Assembly (NCBI GenBank): GCA_021414305.1 | Contig: JAIOOS010000028.1 | Location: forward strand, 1-64,000 | Source: Burkholderiales bacterium | GTDB lineage: Bacteria; Pseudomonadota; Gammaproteobacteria; Burkholderiales; Burkholderiaceae_C | Direction: 5' to 3' | DNA length: 64,000 nucleotides | In this document: in pieces, positions 51,934 through 61,457 of the stretch | How positions within the stretch are numbered: position 1 is the first letter of the stretch | How the letters are laid out: each line of letters opens with the position of its first letter | Notes under the pieces: generated by a model | Told to the model about the DNA's origin: nothing | The model's input: only the letters and a program-made list of their open reading frames with translations | The model's database searches: none | Position numbers and translations under genes: made by a program

Positions 51934-53586
51934 ATGACCAAGTTCGTCTTCGTCACCGGCGGCGTGGTGTCCTCGCTGGGCAAGGGCATCGCTTCTGCGT
52001 CCCTCGCCGCGATCCTCGAATCGCGGGGCCTCAAAGTCACCCTCGTCAAGCTCGATCCGTACCTCAACGTCGATCCGGGCACGATGTCGCCGTTCCAGCA
52101 CGGCGAGGTATTCGTCACCGACGACGGCGCCGAGACCGACCTCGACCTCGGACACTACGAGCGCTTCATCACCACGCGGATGAAGCGGACCAACAACTTC
52201 ACCACCGGCCAGATCTACAAGAGCGTGCTCGAGAAGGAGCGGCGCGGCGACTACCTCGGCAAGACCGTGCAGGTGATCCCGCACGTCACCAACGAGATCC
52301 AGGAGTTCGTGCGCCGCGGCGCCGGCGACGAGGTCGATGTCGCCATCGTCGAGATCGGCGGCACGGTGGGCGACATCGAGTCGTTGCCCTTCCTCGAGGC
52401 GGTGCGGCAGATGAGCCTGAAGATGGGCCCGGGCAACGCCGCCTTCCTGCATCTCACGCTGGTGCCGTGGATTCCGGCCGCGGGCGAGCTGAAGACCAAG
52501 CCCACCCAGCACAGCGTGCAGAAGCTGCGCGAGATCGGCATCATGCCCGACGCCCTGCTCTGCCGCGCCGACCGCCCCATCCCCGACGAGGAGCGGGCCA
52601 AGATCTCGCTCTTCGCGAACGTGCACGAGTTCGGCGTGATCTCGGTCTGGGACGTGGACACCATCTACAAGGTGCCGCGCATGCTGCACGCGCAGGGGCT
52701 CGACGAGCTGATCTGCGCCAAGCTGCAACTGCACACCAAGCCGGCCAACCTGGCACGCTGGGACAAGCTGGTCGACGAGGTCGAGCATCCCAAGCACGAG
52801 GTCACGGTCGCGATGTGCGGCAAGTACGTCGACCTGTCGGATTCGTACAAGTCGCTGATCGAGGCGCTGCGCCACGCGGGCATCCACAACCACGCCCGGG
52901 TCAAGGTCGAGGCGATCGATTCGGAAGACATCAACGCGACGAACGTCGCCAACCTCGGCCGCTTCGACGCGATCCTGGTGCCCGGCGGCTTCGGCAAGCG
53001 CGGCGTCGAGGGCAAGATCCTCGCCGCCCAGTTCGCGCGCGAGAAGAAGATCCCCTATCTCGGGATCTGCCTCGGCATGCAGGTCGCGACCATCGAGTAC
53101 GCGCGCCACAAGGCCGGCCTCGCGGGCGCGAACAGCACCGAGTTCGATCCGCTCGCCGAGCATCCGGTGATCGCCCTGATCGACGAGTGGGAAGACCGCG
53201 ACGGCACGGTGCAGAAGCGCACCGCCCAGTCCGACCTCGGCGGCACCATGCGCCTGGGCGCGCAGAGCTCCGACGTCAAGCCGAACACGCTGGCGCACGA
53301 GATCTACGGCAACGTGGTCACCGAGCGCCACCGCCACCGCTACGAAGCCAACGAGAACTACCTCGACCGGCTCACCGAGGCCGGCCTGGTGATCTCGGCC
53401 ATCACGCAGCGCGACAAGCTGACCGAGATCGTCGAGCTGCCGAAGAGCGTGCATCCGTGGTTCATCGGCGTGCAGTTCCACCCCGAGTTCAAGTCGACAC
53501 CGTGGGGCGGGCACCCGCTCTTCAAGTCGTTCATCCACGCCGCGCTGGAACACCAGGCAGCGCGCGCGGAGAAGGTCGCCGCATGA
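51934..53586 (+). CDS. pyrG: CTP synthase
   Basis: A 550-aa enzyme that aminates UTP to CTP using glutamine. The synthase domain begins MTKFVFVTGGVVSSLGKGIASASLAAIL, with DPYLNVDPGTMSPFQHGEVFVTDDG. The glutamine amidotransferase half has its nucleophile C379 in GICLGMQ and the histidine in QFHPEFKS. ATG 51934 gives the family N-terminus; ATG 51916 is an alternative. It heads the pyrG-kdsA-eno-ftsB run. Confidence 0.98.
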   Translation: MTKFVFVTGGVVSSLGKGIASASLAAILESRGLKVTLVKLDPYLNVDPGTMSPFQHGEVFVTDDGAETDLDLGHYERFITTRMKRTNNFTTGQIYKSVLEKERRGDYLGKTVQVIPHVTNEIQEFVRRGAGDEVDVAIVEIGGTVGDIESLPFLEAVRQMSLKMGPGNAAFLHLTLVPWIPAAGELKTKPTQHSVQKLREIGIMPDALLCRADRPIPDEERAKISLFANVHEFGVISVWDVDTIYKVPRMLHAQGLDELICAKLQLHTKPANLARWDKLVDEVEHPKHEVTVAMCGKYVDLSDSYKSLIEALRHAGIHNHARVKVEAIDSEDINATNVANLGRFDAILVPGGFGKRGVEGKILAAQFAREKKIPYLGICLGMQVATIEYARHKAGLAGANSTEFDPLAEHPVIALIDEWEDRDGTVQKRTAQSDLGGTMRLGAQSSDVKPNTLAHEIYGNVVTERHRHRYEANENYLDRLTEAGLVISAITQRDKLTEIVELPKSVHPWFIGVQFHPEFKSTPWGGHPLFKSFIHAALEHQAARAEKVAA

Positions 53587-54443
53587 AGCTGTGCGGCTTC
53601 GACGCCGGGCTCCAGCATCCCCTGTTCCTGATCGCCGGTCCCTGCGTCGTCGAGTCCGAGCAGCTGCAGGTCGACGTCGCCGGCCACCTGAAGGAGATCA
53701 CCGCCGCCCTCGGCGTGCCCTTCATCTTCAAATCGAGCTACGACAAGGCGAACCGCTCGAGCGGCACCTCGTTTCGCGGCCCCGGCATCGACAAGGGCCT
53801 GGAGATCCTGGCCAAGGTGAAGCAGGTGCTCGGCGTGCCGGTCATCACCGACGTGCACCGCGAAGACGAGATCGCCGCCGCCGCCGCCGTGGTCGACGCG
53901 CTGCAGACGCCGGCCTTCCTCTGCCGCCAGACCGATTTCATCCGCGCCGTGGCGCAAAGCGGCAAGCCGGTCAACATCAAGAAGGGCCAGTTCCTCGCCC
54001 CGCACGACATGAAGAACGTGCTCGACAAGGCGCGCGCCGCGGCGCGCGAGAAGGGCCTCTCGGAAGACCGCTTCATGGCCTGCGAGCGCGGCGCGAGCTT
54101 CGGCTACAACAACCTCGTCTCCGACATGCGCTCGCTGGCGATCATGCGCGAGACGAACGCGCCGGTCGTGTTCGACGCCACCCACTCGGTGCAGCTTCCC
54201 GGCGGGCAGGGCACGTCCTCGGGCGGGCAGCGCGAGTTCGTGCCGGTGCTGGCGCGGGCGGCGGTCGCTGTCGGCGTGGCCGGCGTCTTCATGGAGACGC
54301 ATCCCGACCCGGCGAAGGCCTTGTCCGACGGCCCGAACGCGGTGCCGCTGAAGTACATGAAGGACCTGCTCGAGCAGCTCGTCGCGCTCGACCGCATCAC
54401 CAAATCGCAGCGCTTTCTCGAGAACGAGTTCGCCGCCTACTGA
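53583..54443 (+). CDS. kdsA: 3-deoxy-8-phosphooctulonate (KDO-8-P) synthase
   Basis: A 286-aa aldolase-like enzyme condensing arabinose-5-phosphate with PEP to make KDO-8-P for lipopolysaccharide. Landmarks are LIAGPCVVES, FKSSYDKANRSS, RQTDFIRAVAQSGKPVNIKKGQF and FMETHPDPAKALSDGPNAVPL. The start overlaps the pyrG stop (ATGA). Confidence 0.97.
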   Translation: MKLCGFDAGLQHPLFLIAGPCVVESEQLQVDVAGHLKEITAALGVPFIFKSSYDKANRSSGTSFRGPGIDKGLEILAKVKQVLGVPVITDVHREDEIAAAAAVVDALQTPAFLCRQTDFIRAVAQSGKPVNIKKGQFLAPHDMKNVLDKARAAAREKGLSEDRFMACERGASFGYNNLVSDMRSLAIMRETNAPVVFDATHSVQLPGGQGTSSGGQREFVPVLARAAVAVGVAGVFMETHPDPAKALSDGPNAVPLKYMKDLLEQLVALDRITKSQRFLENEFAAY

Positions 54444-54463
54444 TTCATTTTTCGAGGAAACGA

Positions 54464-55750
54464 ATGAGCGCCATCGTCGACATCGTCGGCCGGGAGATCC
54501 TGGACAGCCGCGGCAACCCCACGGTCGAATGCGACGTGCTGCTCGAGTCGGGCACCATGGGCCGCGCCGCGGTGCCCTCGGGCGCCTCGACCGGCTCGCG
54601 CGAAGCGATCGAGCTGCGCGACGGCGACGCCTCGCGCTACGGCGGCAAGGGCGTGCTGAAAGCGGTGGAGCACATCAACACCGAGATGAGCGAAGCCGTG
54701 CTCGGCCTCGACTCGAGCGAGCAGGCCTTCCTCGACCGCACCCTGATCGACCTCGACGGCACCGAGAACAAGAGCCGGCTCGGCGCCAACGCGACGCTCG
54801 CGGTCAGCATGGCGGTGGCGCGCGCGGCCGCCGAGGAATCGGGCCTGCCGCTCTACCGCTACTTCGGCGGCTCGGGGGCGATGCAGATGCCGGTGCCGAT
54901 GATGAACGTCGTCAACGGCGGGGCGCATGCCAACAACAACCTCGACCTGCAGGAGTTCATGATCATCCCGGTCGGCGCGCCCTCGTTTCGCGAGGCCATG
55001 CGCTACGGCGCCGAGGTGTTCCATGCGCTGAAGAAGATCATCGACGGCCGCGGCATGAGTACGGCGGTGGGCGACGAGGGCGGCTTCGCGCCGAGCGTCG
55101 CCAGCCACGAGGCCGCGATCCAGATGATCCTCGAGGCGATCGACAAGGCCGGCTACCAGGCCGGCTCGCAGATCGCGATCGGCCTCGACTGCGCGGCCAG
55201 CGAGTTCTACAAGGAAGGCCAGTACCGGCTCGACGGCGAAGGCCTGACGCTGGCCCCGACCGAGTGGATCGACATGCTCGAGAGCTGGGTCGGCAAGTAC
55301 CCCATCATCTCGATCGAGGACGGCATGGCCGAGGGCGACTGGGACGGCTGGAAGCTGCTCAACGACCGGCTCGGGGCGAAGGTGCAGCTCGTCGGCGACG
55401 ACCTGTTCGTCACCAACACCAAGATCCTGAAGGAAGGCATCCGCAAGAACGTCGCCAACTCGATCCTCATCAAGATCAACCAGATCGGCACGCTCACCGA
55501 AACCTTCGCCGCGATCGAGATGGCCAAACGCGCCGGCTGGACCTCGGTCATCAGCCACCGCTCGGGCGAGACCGAAGACGCGACCATCGCCGACATCGCC
55601 GTCGGCACCAACGCCGGGCAGATCAAGACCGGCTCGCTCAGCCGCTCCGACCGCATGGCCAAGTACAACCAGCTCCTGCGCATCGAGGAAGACCTGGGCG
55701 ACGTCGCCGCCTATCCCGGCCGCGCCGCATTCCGGCAACTCGACCTGTGA
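54464..55750 (+). CDS. eno: Enolase
   Basis: A 428-aa glycolytic enzyme converting 2-phosphoglycerate to PEP, also a degradosome partner in some bacteria. It begins MSAIVDIVGREILDSRGNPTVE, with the metal and catalytic residues in SIEDGMAEGDWDGW and GDDLFVTNTKIL, and LIKINQIGTLTETFAAIEMA and SHRSGETEDATIADIAVG. GAGGAAA precedes the ATG. Confidence 0.98.
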   Translation: MSAIVDIVGREILDSRGNPTVECDVLLESGTMGRAAVPSGASTGSREAIELRDGDASRYGGKGVLKAVEHINTEMSEAVLGLDSSEQAFLDRTLIDLDGTENKSRLGANATLAVSMAVARAAAEESGLPLYRYFGGSGAMQMPVPMMNVVNGGAHANNNLDLQEFMIIPVGAPSFREAMRYGAEVFHALKKIIDGRGMSTAVGDEGGFAPSVASHEAAIQMILEAIDKAGYQAGSQIAIGLDCAASEFYKEGQYRLDGEGLTLAPTEWIDMLESWVGKYPIISIEDGMAEGDWDGWKLLNDRLGAKVQLVGDDLFVTNTKILKEGIRKNVANSILIKINQIGTLTETFAAIEMAKRAGWTSVISHRSGETEDATIADIAVGTNAGQIKTGSLSRSDRMAKYNQLLRIEEDLGDVAAYPGRAAFRQLDL

Positions 55751-55783
55751 GACCTTCGGCCCGGGCGGAGCCGCGAGACTGAC

Positions 55784-56062
55784 GTGCGCTTCATCACCCT
55801 CGCCCTCGCCGTCCTGCTCGTGCTCGTGCACGTGGAGCTCTGGTTCGGCAAGGGCGGCGTGCCGCGGATGATCGAGCTGCAGGGCAAGCTCGAGGCGCAG
55901 CAGGCAACCAACGAGGCAGCGCGGCGCCGCAACGCCCTGCTCGCGGCCGAGGTCAACGACCTCAAGGAAGGCCTCGAGATGGTCGAGGAGAAGGCGCGGC
56001 TGGAGCTCGGCATGATCAAGCCCGACGAGATCTTCGTCCAGCTCTCGATCCCGAGACGTTGA
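55784..56062 (+). CDS. ftsB: Cell-division protein FtsB
   Basis: A 92-aa bitopic protein of the divisome that binds FtsL and FtsQ. It has an N-terminal membrane helix (about 3-19) and a periplasmic coiled coil (about 27-70), then the conserved EKARLELGMIKPDEIFVQL. The start is GTG 55784. Position after eno is conserved. The stop overlaps the next gene. Confidence 0.95.
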   Translation: MRFITLALAVLLVLVHVELWFGKGGVPRMIELQGKLEAQQATNEAARRRNALLAAEVNDLKEGLEMVEEKARLELGMIKPDEIFVQLSIPRR

Positions 56063-56706
56063 ACGGCTCGACCTGGCTGGATGCGGCGGCGCCGCTGTTC
56101 GCGAGCGCCTTCGTCCTCTGGGGCGCGCCGGTCACCTGGCTGGAAATCGCGGCCTTCGTGCTGGCGGTCGCGATGGTCGTCTGCAACATCCGCGTCAACA
56201 TCCTCGGCTGGCCGCTGGCGATCGCCAGCTCGCTGCTCTACTTCCTGCTGTTCTGGAAGAGCCGCCTGTACGGCGACGCCTCGCTGCAGCTCTTCTTCGT
56301 GGCCGTCGCCGGCTGGGGCTGGTGGCAATGGCTGCGCGGCACCGACGACTCCGGCCGGCCGCTTCGCGTGCGCACGCTCGGCGCGCGCGGACGCTGGCTC
56401 GCGCTCGCCGCGCTCGCCCTCGCGTGGCCCGCGACCGGCCTCTTCCTGCGCCGCTTCACCGACACCGACGTGCCCTGGTGGGACGCCTTCCCCACCGCGG
56501 CGAGCGTGCTCGGCCAGTGGCTGCTCGGCCGCAAGTACGTCGAGAACTGGCCGGTCTGGATCGCGGTGAACAGCGTCGCCGTCGCCCTGTTCGCCTACAA
56601 GGGGCTGTGGCTCACGGTCCTCCTTTACGCCCTGTTCGTGGCGATGTCCTTCGTCGGCTGGCGGGCGTGGCGGCTCCTGCGCACGTCATCCACGGAGGCC
56701 GCATGA
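56059..56706 (+). CDS. pnuC: PnuC-type nicotinamide riboside transporter
   Basis: A 215-aa inner-membrane facilitator with about seven helices. Family marks are WLEIAAFVLAVAMVVCNIRVNILGWPLAI and GWGWWQWLRG, with WPVWIAVNSVAVALFAYKGLW near the C-terminus. It starts at TTG 56059 overlapping the ftsB stop (TTGA). It is followed directly by a NadR-like kinase gene, so uptake and phosphorylation of nicotinamide riboside are probably coupled. Confidence 0.92.
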   Translation: MNGSTWLDAAAPLFASAFVLWGAPVTWLEIAAFVLAVAMVVCNIRVNILGWPLAIASSLLYFLLFWKSRLYGDASLQLFFVAVAGWGWWQWLRGTDDSGRPLRVRTLGARGRWLALAALALAWPATGLFLRRFTDTDVPWWDAFPTAASVLGQWLLGRKYVENWPVWIAVNSVAVALFAYKGLWLTVLLYALFVAMSFVGWRAWRLLRTSSTEAA

Positions 56707-57248
56707 GCCCCGCCTTCGTCGTCTCCCTGCTCGGTGCCGAGAGCACCGGCAAGACCACGCTCGCCGGCGAGCTCGGCCTGGCGCTCGCCAACCGAGGCCG
56801 CGGCGTCGCGGTGGTCGGCGAAGCCCTGCGCGAGTTCTGCGACCGGCACGGGCGAACGCCGCGGCAGGATGAGCAATCCGGGCTCGCCGCCGAGCAGACG
56901 CGCCGAATCGACGAAGCCGCCGGCGCCGCGCAGATCGTGATCGCCGACACCACCGCCTTGATGATCGCCGTCTACAGCGACATCGTGTTCGGCGACACCG
57001 GCCTCTACGCCGCCGCCGAGGCGGACCAGCGCCGGTGCGACCTCACACTCGTCACCGCCCTCGACCTGCCCTGGCTCGCCGACGGCCTGCAGCGCGACGG
57101 CCCGCACGTTCGCGGCCCGGTCGACGATCGGGTTCGCGCGGCGCTGGCGCGCTCGGGCGTCGCCTTCGAGACGATCGCGGGACGCGGCCCGACGCGCCTC
57201 GAGGCCGCGCTTGCCGCCATCGACCGGGCCGAGGCCGCCCGCGCCTGA
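56703..57248 (+). CDS. NadR-like nicotinamide-riboside kinase/ATPase
   Basis: A 181-aa P-loop protein starting MSPAFVVSLLGAESTGKTTLAGEL (Walker A at about 11-18). It resembles the C-terminal ribosylnicotinamide kinase domain of NadR; the N-terminal regulator and adenylyltransferase parts are absent. The start overlaps the pnuC stop (ATGA). The product of the pair would be nicotinamide mononucleotide for NAD salvage. Function is inferred from the fold and the neighbour. Confidence 0.85.
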   Translation: MSPAFVVSLLGAESTGKTTLAGELGLALANRGRGVAVVGEALREFCDRHGRTPRQDEQSGLAAEQTRRIDEAAGAAQIVIADTTALMIAVYSDIVFGDTGLYAAAEADQRRCDLTLVTALDLPWLADGLQRDGPHVRGPVDDRVRAALARSGVAFETIAGRGPTRLEAALAAIDRAEAARA

Positions 57249-57251
57249 AGC

Positions 57252-57731
57252 TCAGGCCGCGGCGCCGAGCCGCACCAGGACGACGATGAAGATGCCGAGC
57301 ACGAGGTTGATCGCCACCTCCCAGCGGATCGCGCCGAGCGCCGCCGCGCCGTCGGGCCACGCCTGAGCGGCGAGCGCGCGCACCACGCGCGGGAACAGGG
57401 CCAGGCGCACGTGCGCGTAGACGACGAGCATGACAAGGAAGAGCCCGACCATCGCGTACCAGTCGAGCGGCATGTTGAAGGCGAGCCCTGCGCCGGCGCG
57501 GTCGCGCCAGACCAGCGCGATCATGGCTGCGCCGCTCAGGAAGACGGCGAGCACGGCGAGGCCGACGATGCGAAAGAAGCGGCGCAGCGTGGCATGCATC
57601 AGCCGCACCCGCGCCGGCGGCTCCAGCACCTCGTGGGCGGCGGGCCGCAGGCACATCAGCATGAAGAACATGCCGCCGACCCAGGCGACGACGGCGAGCA
57701 GGTGAATGGCTTTCAGCGAGGCATAGAGCAC
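57252..57731 (-). CDS. CopD-family membrane protein
   Basis: A 159-aa inner-membrane protein with four helices (about 6-26, 48-68, 81-101, 132-152). LKAIHLLAVVAWVGGMFFMLMCLRPA is the typical CopD start, with histidines that could bind metal or heme. It begins at GTG 57731 with GGAGACGAG before it. The C-terminus overlaps nothing; the converging NadR-like gene ends three bases away. Copper handling is inferred only from family. Confidence 0.82.
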   Translation of the reverse strand: MLYASLKAIHLLAVVAWVGGMFFMLMCLRPAAHEVLEPPARVRLMHATLRRFFRIVGLAVLAVFLSGAAMIALVWRDRAGAGLAFNMPLDWYAMVGLFLVMLVVYAHVRLALFPRVVRALAAQAWPDGAAALGAIRWEVAINLVLGIFIVVLVRLGAAA

Positions 57732-57860
57732 GGGCTCGTCTCCGATCGGCGCGGCAGAGTTCGCGCATTGTCGTTCGCCGTGGCCGGCCGAATTGTCCCC
57801 ACCTGCAAACCGAGGTATCGTCGCCCGGGCCACCAGCATCGGTGGGCGGAGGCGCATGGA

Positions 57861-59072
57861 ATGACGAAGCTGTGCTCGGTGTGCGGCACCGAAAACAGGG
57901 ACGAGGCCCAGTTCTGTCGGTCTTGTGGCACGGCCTTCCCGCCGCCCGCTCCGGCATTCGATGAAGAGGCCGAGCTTGCTGCCGGCATCACCTGCGACGA
58001 GTGCAACTTCCAGAACAAGCCCGGCGTTCGCTACTGCGCCAACTGCGGCGTGAGCCTGCTCGGCACGGTCATCGTGCCGCGCGGACGGCCCGCGGCGCCC
58101 CCCGACCCGTACGCCGGCACCAGCCCGCCGCCGATCAACTACCCCTCGTACGCGCCGGTGGCGCCGTACCCGCCGCCGCCGGTCGGCGCCTCGAGCTATC
58201 CGCCCGTCGCCGGAAGCTCGTACGCCCCGCCTCAGCCCGGCTACGGCGCTCCCTACGACGATCCGCTCGGCGCAACCGGCGGATACGCCGACGCCGCGGC
58301 CCTGCCGCCGGCTGCGCAACAGCAGTACCAGGACGACGAACCGCCTTATTCGCCGCCGGCCGCTGCCGTGCCGGTCGCGGCCAAGGCCCCGAACCGCGCG
58401 CCCTTGATCCTCGGCGCGGTGCTGGCCGTGCTGGTCGCCGGCGCCGCCGGCGCGTGGTGGTTCATGCGCGCCCCGGGCGCGACAGCGCCCCAGGCGGCTG
58501 CGTCGGCGCCGGTCGCCGCGCCCCCGCCCGTGGTGGCCGAGCCCGCCGCCTCGGCGGTGGAAGCGCCGCCCGCCGCGGCCGCGTCGATGCCCGAGGTCGC
58601 GGTCGCGCCGCTGCCCGCGGCCTCGCCGGTCGAGGCGAGCGTGCCGCCGCCGACCGCCGCGGTCGCACCGCCGGTCGTCGCGCCGGCCGCGCCTTCGGCT
58701 TCGGACCTGGAAGCGCAGCGCATCGCCGCCGAGAAGCGGCGCGAGCGCCTGGCCAAGGAGAAGGCCGACCGCGAAGCCAAGGCCAAGGCGCTCGCCGAGC
58801 AGCAACAGCAGCAGGCCGCGGCCGCGGCACGCGCCGCCGAGCAGGAAGCGGCGCGGCGACGGGCCGAGGAAGCGCAGCGCGCCCGCGCCACGCCGGTGCC
58901 GCAACCGGTGGCGCCGGCGCCGGTGCAGCCGCGCGGTGTCCTGCAGATCTGTGCCGGCCGCGGAATGATCGCCGAGGCGATATGCCAGTCGCGGGAGTGC
59001 GGCGAAGCGCAGCACGCCAACGAGCCGATCTGCAAGCAGATCAAGGAAAAGGAAGACCGTCGCCGGAACTGA
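57861..59072 (+). CDS. Double zinc-ribbon protein with one membrane helix
   Basis: A 403-aa protein. Two zinc ribbons open it (C5, C8, C19, C22, and a CDEC...CANC pair near 47-64). A Pro/Tyr/Ser-rich linker (about 85-170) leads to a membrane helix at about 178-200, then an Ala/Pro/Val-rich region and a Glu/Lys/Ala-rich coiled coil (about 285-345). A short Cys-bearing C-terminus (QICAGRGMIAEAICQSREC) ends it. The architecture resembles envelope-spanning proteins of unknown role. It may work with the next gene, which has the same linker style. Confidence 0.82.
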   Translation: MTKLCSVCGTENRDEAQFCRSCGTAFPPPAPAFDEEAELAAGITCDECNFQNKPGVRYCANCGVSLLGTVIVPRGRPAAPPDPYAGTSPPPINYPSYAPVAPYPPPPVGASSYPPVAGSSYAPPQPGYGAPYDDPLGATGGYADAAALPPAAQQQYQDDEPPYSPPAAAVPVAAKAPNRAPLILGAVLAVLVAGAAGAWWFMRAPGATAPQAAASAPVAAPPPVVAEPAASAVEAPPAAAASMPEVAVAPLPAASPVEASVPPPTAAVAPPVVAPAAPSASDLEAQRIAAEKRRERLAKEKADREAKAKALAEQQQQQAAAAARAAEQEAARRRAEEAQRARATPVPQPVAPAPVQPRGVLQICAGRGMIAEAICQSRECGEAQHANEPICKQIKEKEDRRRN

Positions 59073-59169
59073 GGCTCAGAGCCTGCTAACGCTGTAGGGC
59101 AAGAGACGGATCTGGCCCCAGCGGCGAGCCGATACGCCGCACGAGCCATCAGTTGGAAGAGGAGAACCC

Positions 59170-60621
59170 ATGTCGTCGAACCCGGCGGATTCCGCCCCCC
59201 TGCCCGCCGGAATCTCGGCCAACGCGTTCTCCAGCCTGTTCGGCGCGATCAACGGACTGCGCAACCGGCGCGCGCTGATCGCCTTGATGGGCTGCCTGGT
59301 CGGCGGCATCCTGGTCGCCAGCCTGCTGTTCAGGATGGGCTCGTTCTTCGCCTTCCTCGGCGCCCTGGTCTGGATCGTCGCCGTCGGCACCGGCGTCAAT
59401 GCCGCCGGCCTGCTGCACATGGATCACGCGCGCGGCATCTCGCCGCGCAGCACGGTCGATGCGCTCGTCTACGGCCTGATGTGCATTCCCAAGCTGATCG
59501 CCCTCGGGATCCTGCTGTTCCTGGTCGAGCTCGCGGTCTTCATCGTGATCGCGATCCTGCTTTTCATCTGCAAGATCCCGTTCCTCGGACCGGTGCTGTT
59601 CAGCATCGTCTTTCCGGTCTCGGTGGTCGTTGCCGGCATCACGGTGCTCGGCCTCTTTCTCTGCATGGTGCTGTCGCTGCCCGCGATCTGGCAGGGCGCG
59701 ACGATCATGCGCGCCCTGGCGCAGACGCTGGCCATCGCGCGCAGCCGCATCGTCGAGGCGATCCTCCTGCTCGTCTTCGTCTGGCTGCTCTCGTTCGCCG
59801 TGGCGATGATCGTCTTCGGCGTCCTCGGCGCCGGCCTGCTGCCGACCCTCGGCCTCTCGGCCTCCATCGTCAACTTCGGCGGCTTCGGCTCGATGCTGGG
59901 CGGCATGGGCGGTGGCCTGGGGGGAATGGGCGGGCTCGGCGGCATGGGGGGGATGGGCGGGATGGACGGCGGCGGTGGCGTCGGCCACGCGATCGCCGGC
60001 GGCATCGGCCTGGGCGTGCTCTGGGCGGTCGCGGCCTCGCTCGTGCTGCAGGTCTACCTGCTGGGCCTGTGCCTGGTCTACCTGCGCGTCACCGAGGGGC
60101 TGGACCTGAGCGCCACCGAGGCGGCGCTGCGGCAAAAGCTCGACGAGGCGCGCAGCCGCGCCAACGAGCTCGGCGAAAAGGCGCGCACCGCGGCCAACCG
60201 CGCCGCCGCGCCGCCGCCTCCCCCACCGGCGCCTGCGCCTGCTGCCGAAGCGACGCAGCCACCGCCCTACAACCCGGGCGCGGCGGCCGCCGGCGGCACC
60301 CTGGTCGGGGCCGCGTTCGTCCCGCCCTCGCCTCCGGCACCCCCTCCGCCGGCATACACGCCGCCTTCGGCCTACCTGCCCGAGGCGCGGCCCGCCGCCT
60401 CGACCGACATCGATCTTTCCTTCGACGACGTCCCGCCGCCGACGCCCTCGAGCCCGCCGTCGATGACGCCGGCGTACTCGGCGCCGCCTTATGTACCACC
60501 GCCGCCTACGCTGCCAGCGGCCGCGCCGGCGCTGCCGGTCGCATCGACCTGCCCGCAGTGCCTGTCGCCGATCACCGCCGACGACGTGTTCTGCGGCGTC
60601 TGCGGCTACCGCGTGAAATGA
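59170..60621 (+). CDS. Membrane protein with Gly/Met-rich loop and C-terminal zinc ribbon
   Basis: A 483-aa membrane protein. Several helices lie between about 35 and 235. A Gly/Met repeat (units such as GGMGG and GGLGG, residues 238-268) follows, then another helix pair. The last 130 residues are Pro/Ala-rich and end in a zinc ribbon (CPQC...CGVCG). GAGGAG stands before the start. The repeat and the ribbon link it to the previous gene, 97 nt upstream. No function is known to me. Confidence 0.8.
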   Translation: MSSNPADSAPLPAGISANAFSSLFGAINGLRNRRALIALMGCLVGGILVASLLFRMGSFFAFLGALVWIVAVGTGVNAAGLLHMDHARGISPRSTVDALVYGLMCIPKLIALGILLFLVELAVFIVIAILLFICKIPFLGPVLFSIVFPVSVVVAGITVLGLFLCMVLSLPAIWQGATIMRALAQTLAIARSRIVEAILLLVFVWLLSFAVAMIVFGVLGAGLLPTLGLSASIVNFGGFGSMLGGMGGGLGGMGGLGGMGGMGGMDGGGGVGHAIAGGIGLGVLWAVAASLVLQVYLLGLCLVYLRVTEGLDLSATEAALRQKLDEARSRANELGEKARTAANRAAAPPPPPPAPAPAAEATQPPPYNPGAAAAGGTLVGAAFVPPSPPAPPPPAYTPPSAYLPEARPAASTDIDLSFDDVPPPTPSSPPSMTPAYSAPPYVPPPPTLPAAAPALPVASTCPQCLSPITADDVFCGVCGYRVK

Positions 60622-60646
60622 GCGTTCGCTGCCGCTGCCGCCGGGC

Positions 60647-61450
60647 ATGAAGCCGAGCGACTTCGAAGCTGCGCAGGCGGCGCTGGTGGCGGCCCGGCGC
60701 GGTGCGCGGGCGATCGCCGAATGCCCGCCCGGCTGGCGGCCGGGCGACCTGACCGAGGCGTATCGCCTGCAGAACGCCGTCATCGCCGAGCTCGGCGGCG
60801 GCGGCGGCTGGAAGGTCGCCGGCATTACCGAAGACCAGCGCCGCACCCTCGGCGTGCCGCAGCCGATCGCCTCGGCGCTGCCGCTGGCGACGCTGCACGA
60901 CGCGAGCATCCGGCCAGCGACGCTTCGCTTCGCCGACTTCATCGCGCCGAAGATCGAGTGCGAGATCGCCTTCCAGCTCCGCCGCGACCTGCCGGCGCGA
61001 CCCGACGAGCCGTACTCGCGCGCCGAAGTGGCGGCGGCGATGGCGACGATGCGCCTGGCGATCGAGATCGTCGATCCGCGCTGGCCGGCCGGCAGCGGCA
61101 CGCTGGCCGAGATCGCCGACGGCTTCAACAACGGCGCCCTGGTCGCCGGCCCGCGCTTCGACGACTGGCAGGAGATCGACTTCACCGAGGTCGACATCGT
61201 CCTCACCGCCGCCGCGCCCGGCCCGCCGGCGCGCGAGCTGGCGCTCGGCAGCGCCCGCGCGATCCTCGACGGCGACCCGTTCGCCACGGTCGTGATGCTC
61301 GCCAACGCGCAGCCCGAGGGCAGCCCCGGCCTGCGCGCCGGCGACATCGTCACCACCGGAAGCTGCACCGGTGCGCCGTTCGTGCCCGGACCCGGGCTCT
61401 ATCGAGCCGAGTTCAGCGATCTCGGCTCGGTCGAGCTGCGCTTCGAATAG
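60647..61450 (+). CDS. Fumarylacetoacetase-fold hydratase (2-keto-4-pentenoate hydratase-like)
   Basis: A 267-aa member of the family containing 2-oxopent-4-enoate hydratase and related decarboxylases. Features are AYRLQNAVIAEL and GWKVAGITED near the N-terminus, FIAPKIECEIAFQL with its metal ligands and GLRAGDIVTTGSCTG near the end. The natural substrate is probably an acid from aromatic or related catabolism, but no pathway genes are nearby. Confidence 0.85.
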   Translation: MKPSDFEAAQAALVAARRGARAIAECPPGWRPGDLTEAYRLQNAVIAELGGGGGWKVAGITEDQRRTLGVPQPIASALPLATLHDASIRPATLRFADFIAPKIECEIAFQLRRDLPARPDEPYSRAEVAAAMATMRLAIEIVDPRWPAGSGTLAEIADGFNNGALVAGPRFDDWQEIDFTEVDIVLTAAAPGPPARELALGSARAILDGDPFATVVMLANAQPEGSPGLRAGDIVTTGSCTGAPFVPGPGLYRAEFSDLGSVELRFE

Positions 61451-61457
61451 AAGGGTC

